Of a stretch of 64,000 bases of DNA, positions 63,310 to 64,000 are shown one piece after another. Source of the DNA: Strigamia acuminata (taxonomy: Eukaryota; Arthropoda; Chilopoda; Geophilomorpha; Linotaeniidae); contig OX442314.1 in the NCBI GenBank assembly GCA_949358305.1, forward strand, positions 61,203,369 through 61,267,368, read 5' to 3'. Numbering within the stretch: position 1 is the stretch's first letter; each line of letters opens with the position of its first letter. The translations under genes and the position numbers were made by a program. The notes below the pieces were generated by a model. That model searched no databases, had not been told where the DNA came from, and saw only the letters and a list, made by a program, of their open reading frames with translations.

Positions 63310-64000
63310 CTACAATGTATTCATGCATAATTTTTTCCTGCACAATGACAAATTATTCATGCACAATGACAAATTATTCACGCACAATGACAAATTATTC
63401 ATGCACAATGACAAATTATTCATGCATAATGTATTCCTGCACAATTTATTCCTGCACAATTTATTCATGCACAATGATAATTTATTCATGCAGAATGACA
63501 ATTTATTCATGCACAATGACAATTTATTCATGCACAATGACCATTTATTCATGCACAATGACAATTTATACGTGCACAATGACAATTTATTCATGCACAA
63601 TTTATTCATGTACAATGACAAATTATTCATGCACAATGACAATTTATTCCTGCACAATGACAATTTATTCATGTACAATGACAATTTATTCATGCACAAT
63701 GACAAACTATTCATGCACAATGACAAATTATTCATGCACAATGACAAATTATTCATGAATAATGACAATTTATTCATGCACAATGACGAATTATTCATGC
63801 ACAATGACAAATTATTCATGAATAATGTATTCCTGCACAATTTATTCCTGCACAATGACAATTTATTCATGCACAATTTATTCATGCACAATGACAAATT
63901 ATTCATGCACAATGACAATTTATTCATGCATAATTTATTCATGTACAATGACAAATTATTTATGCACAATGACAATTTATTCATGCATAATTTATTCATG
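63310..64000. repeat. minisatellite with 21 bp and 15 bp units, continuing out of the window
   Basis: The main unit is ATTCATGCACAATGACAAATT (21 bp, shown as 20-21 mers) with a shorter 15 bp form ATTCATGCACAATTT. Because both lengths are multiples of three, long ORFs appear on both strands (159 codons plus, 229 codons minus). These are by-products, with no start context or neighbours to support a gene. Confidence 0.92.

Noticed and set aside
63310-63999. ORFs of 159 and 229 codons on both strands, or a CRISPR-like array
   Set aside because: The repeat is a contiguous 21/15 bp minisatellite without unique spacers, in an animal genome. The ORFs follow from unit lengths divisible by three.

Overview
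The window looks like a piece of a metazoan, probably arthropod, nuclear genome. It is AT-rich, its host genes carry introns with GT..AG borders, and most of it is transposable elements of many kinds. The host gene family is DEG/ENaC (amiloride-sensitive, pickpocket-like) sodium channels. Nothing bacterial is present. I cannot name the species.

The host framework is a large inverted duplication. A multi-exon DEG/ENaC gene runs on the minus strand from about 31.26 kb down to 8.79 kb, and a diverged paralogue runs on the plus strand from about 52.47 to 62.43 kb. Exons pair one to one and several have identical lengths (76, 104 and 86 bp). In both copies one ~0.8 kb exon reads without a stop from the second transmembrane segment of one channel module, through a linker, into the first transmembrane segment of a second module. 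The gene therefore appears to encode two DEG/ENaC subunits fused head to tail. The plus-strand copy carries lesions. The minus-strand copy is split by a 13.1 kb retrotransposon.

Three Ty3/gypsy elements, all on the minus strand, fill most of the rest. Element A occupies 1-8632: LTR, tRNA-Gln-like primer site, gag, and a pol frame open to the window edge. Element B occupies 16490-29597: 1044 bp LTRs, TSD CTAT, gag, pol and a 3' ORF. Element C occupies 35668-49060: 1144 bp LTRs, TSD AAAC, gag, pol and a 3' ORF. Each gag/pol junction has a canonical -1 frameshift heptamer (AAAAAAC, GGGAAAC, AAAAAAC). B and C carry a large extra ORF after pol, in the env position but without visible signal peptide or membrane segment. 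In C it seems to gain a 24-codon first exon by splicing.

DNA transposons are nested throughout: a Tc1 element with an intact transposase inside a solo LTR of family A, a Mutator-like element with 9 bp TSD split by element C, a piggyBac-like MITE with TTAA target, two hAT MITEs with 8 bp TSDs, a mariner-like 808 bp element, a decayed copia fragment and several foldbacks. Comparing the two arms gives empty sites for several insertions. The right edge is a 21/15 bp minisatellite that continues out of the window.
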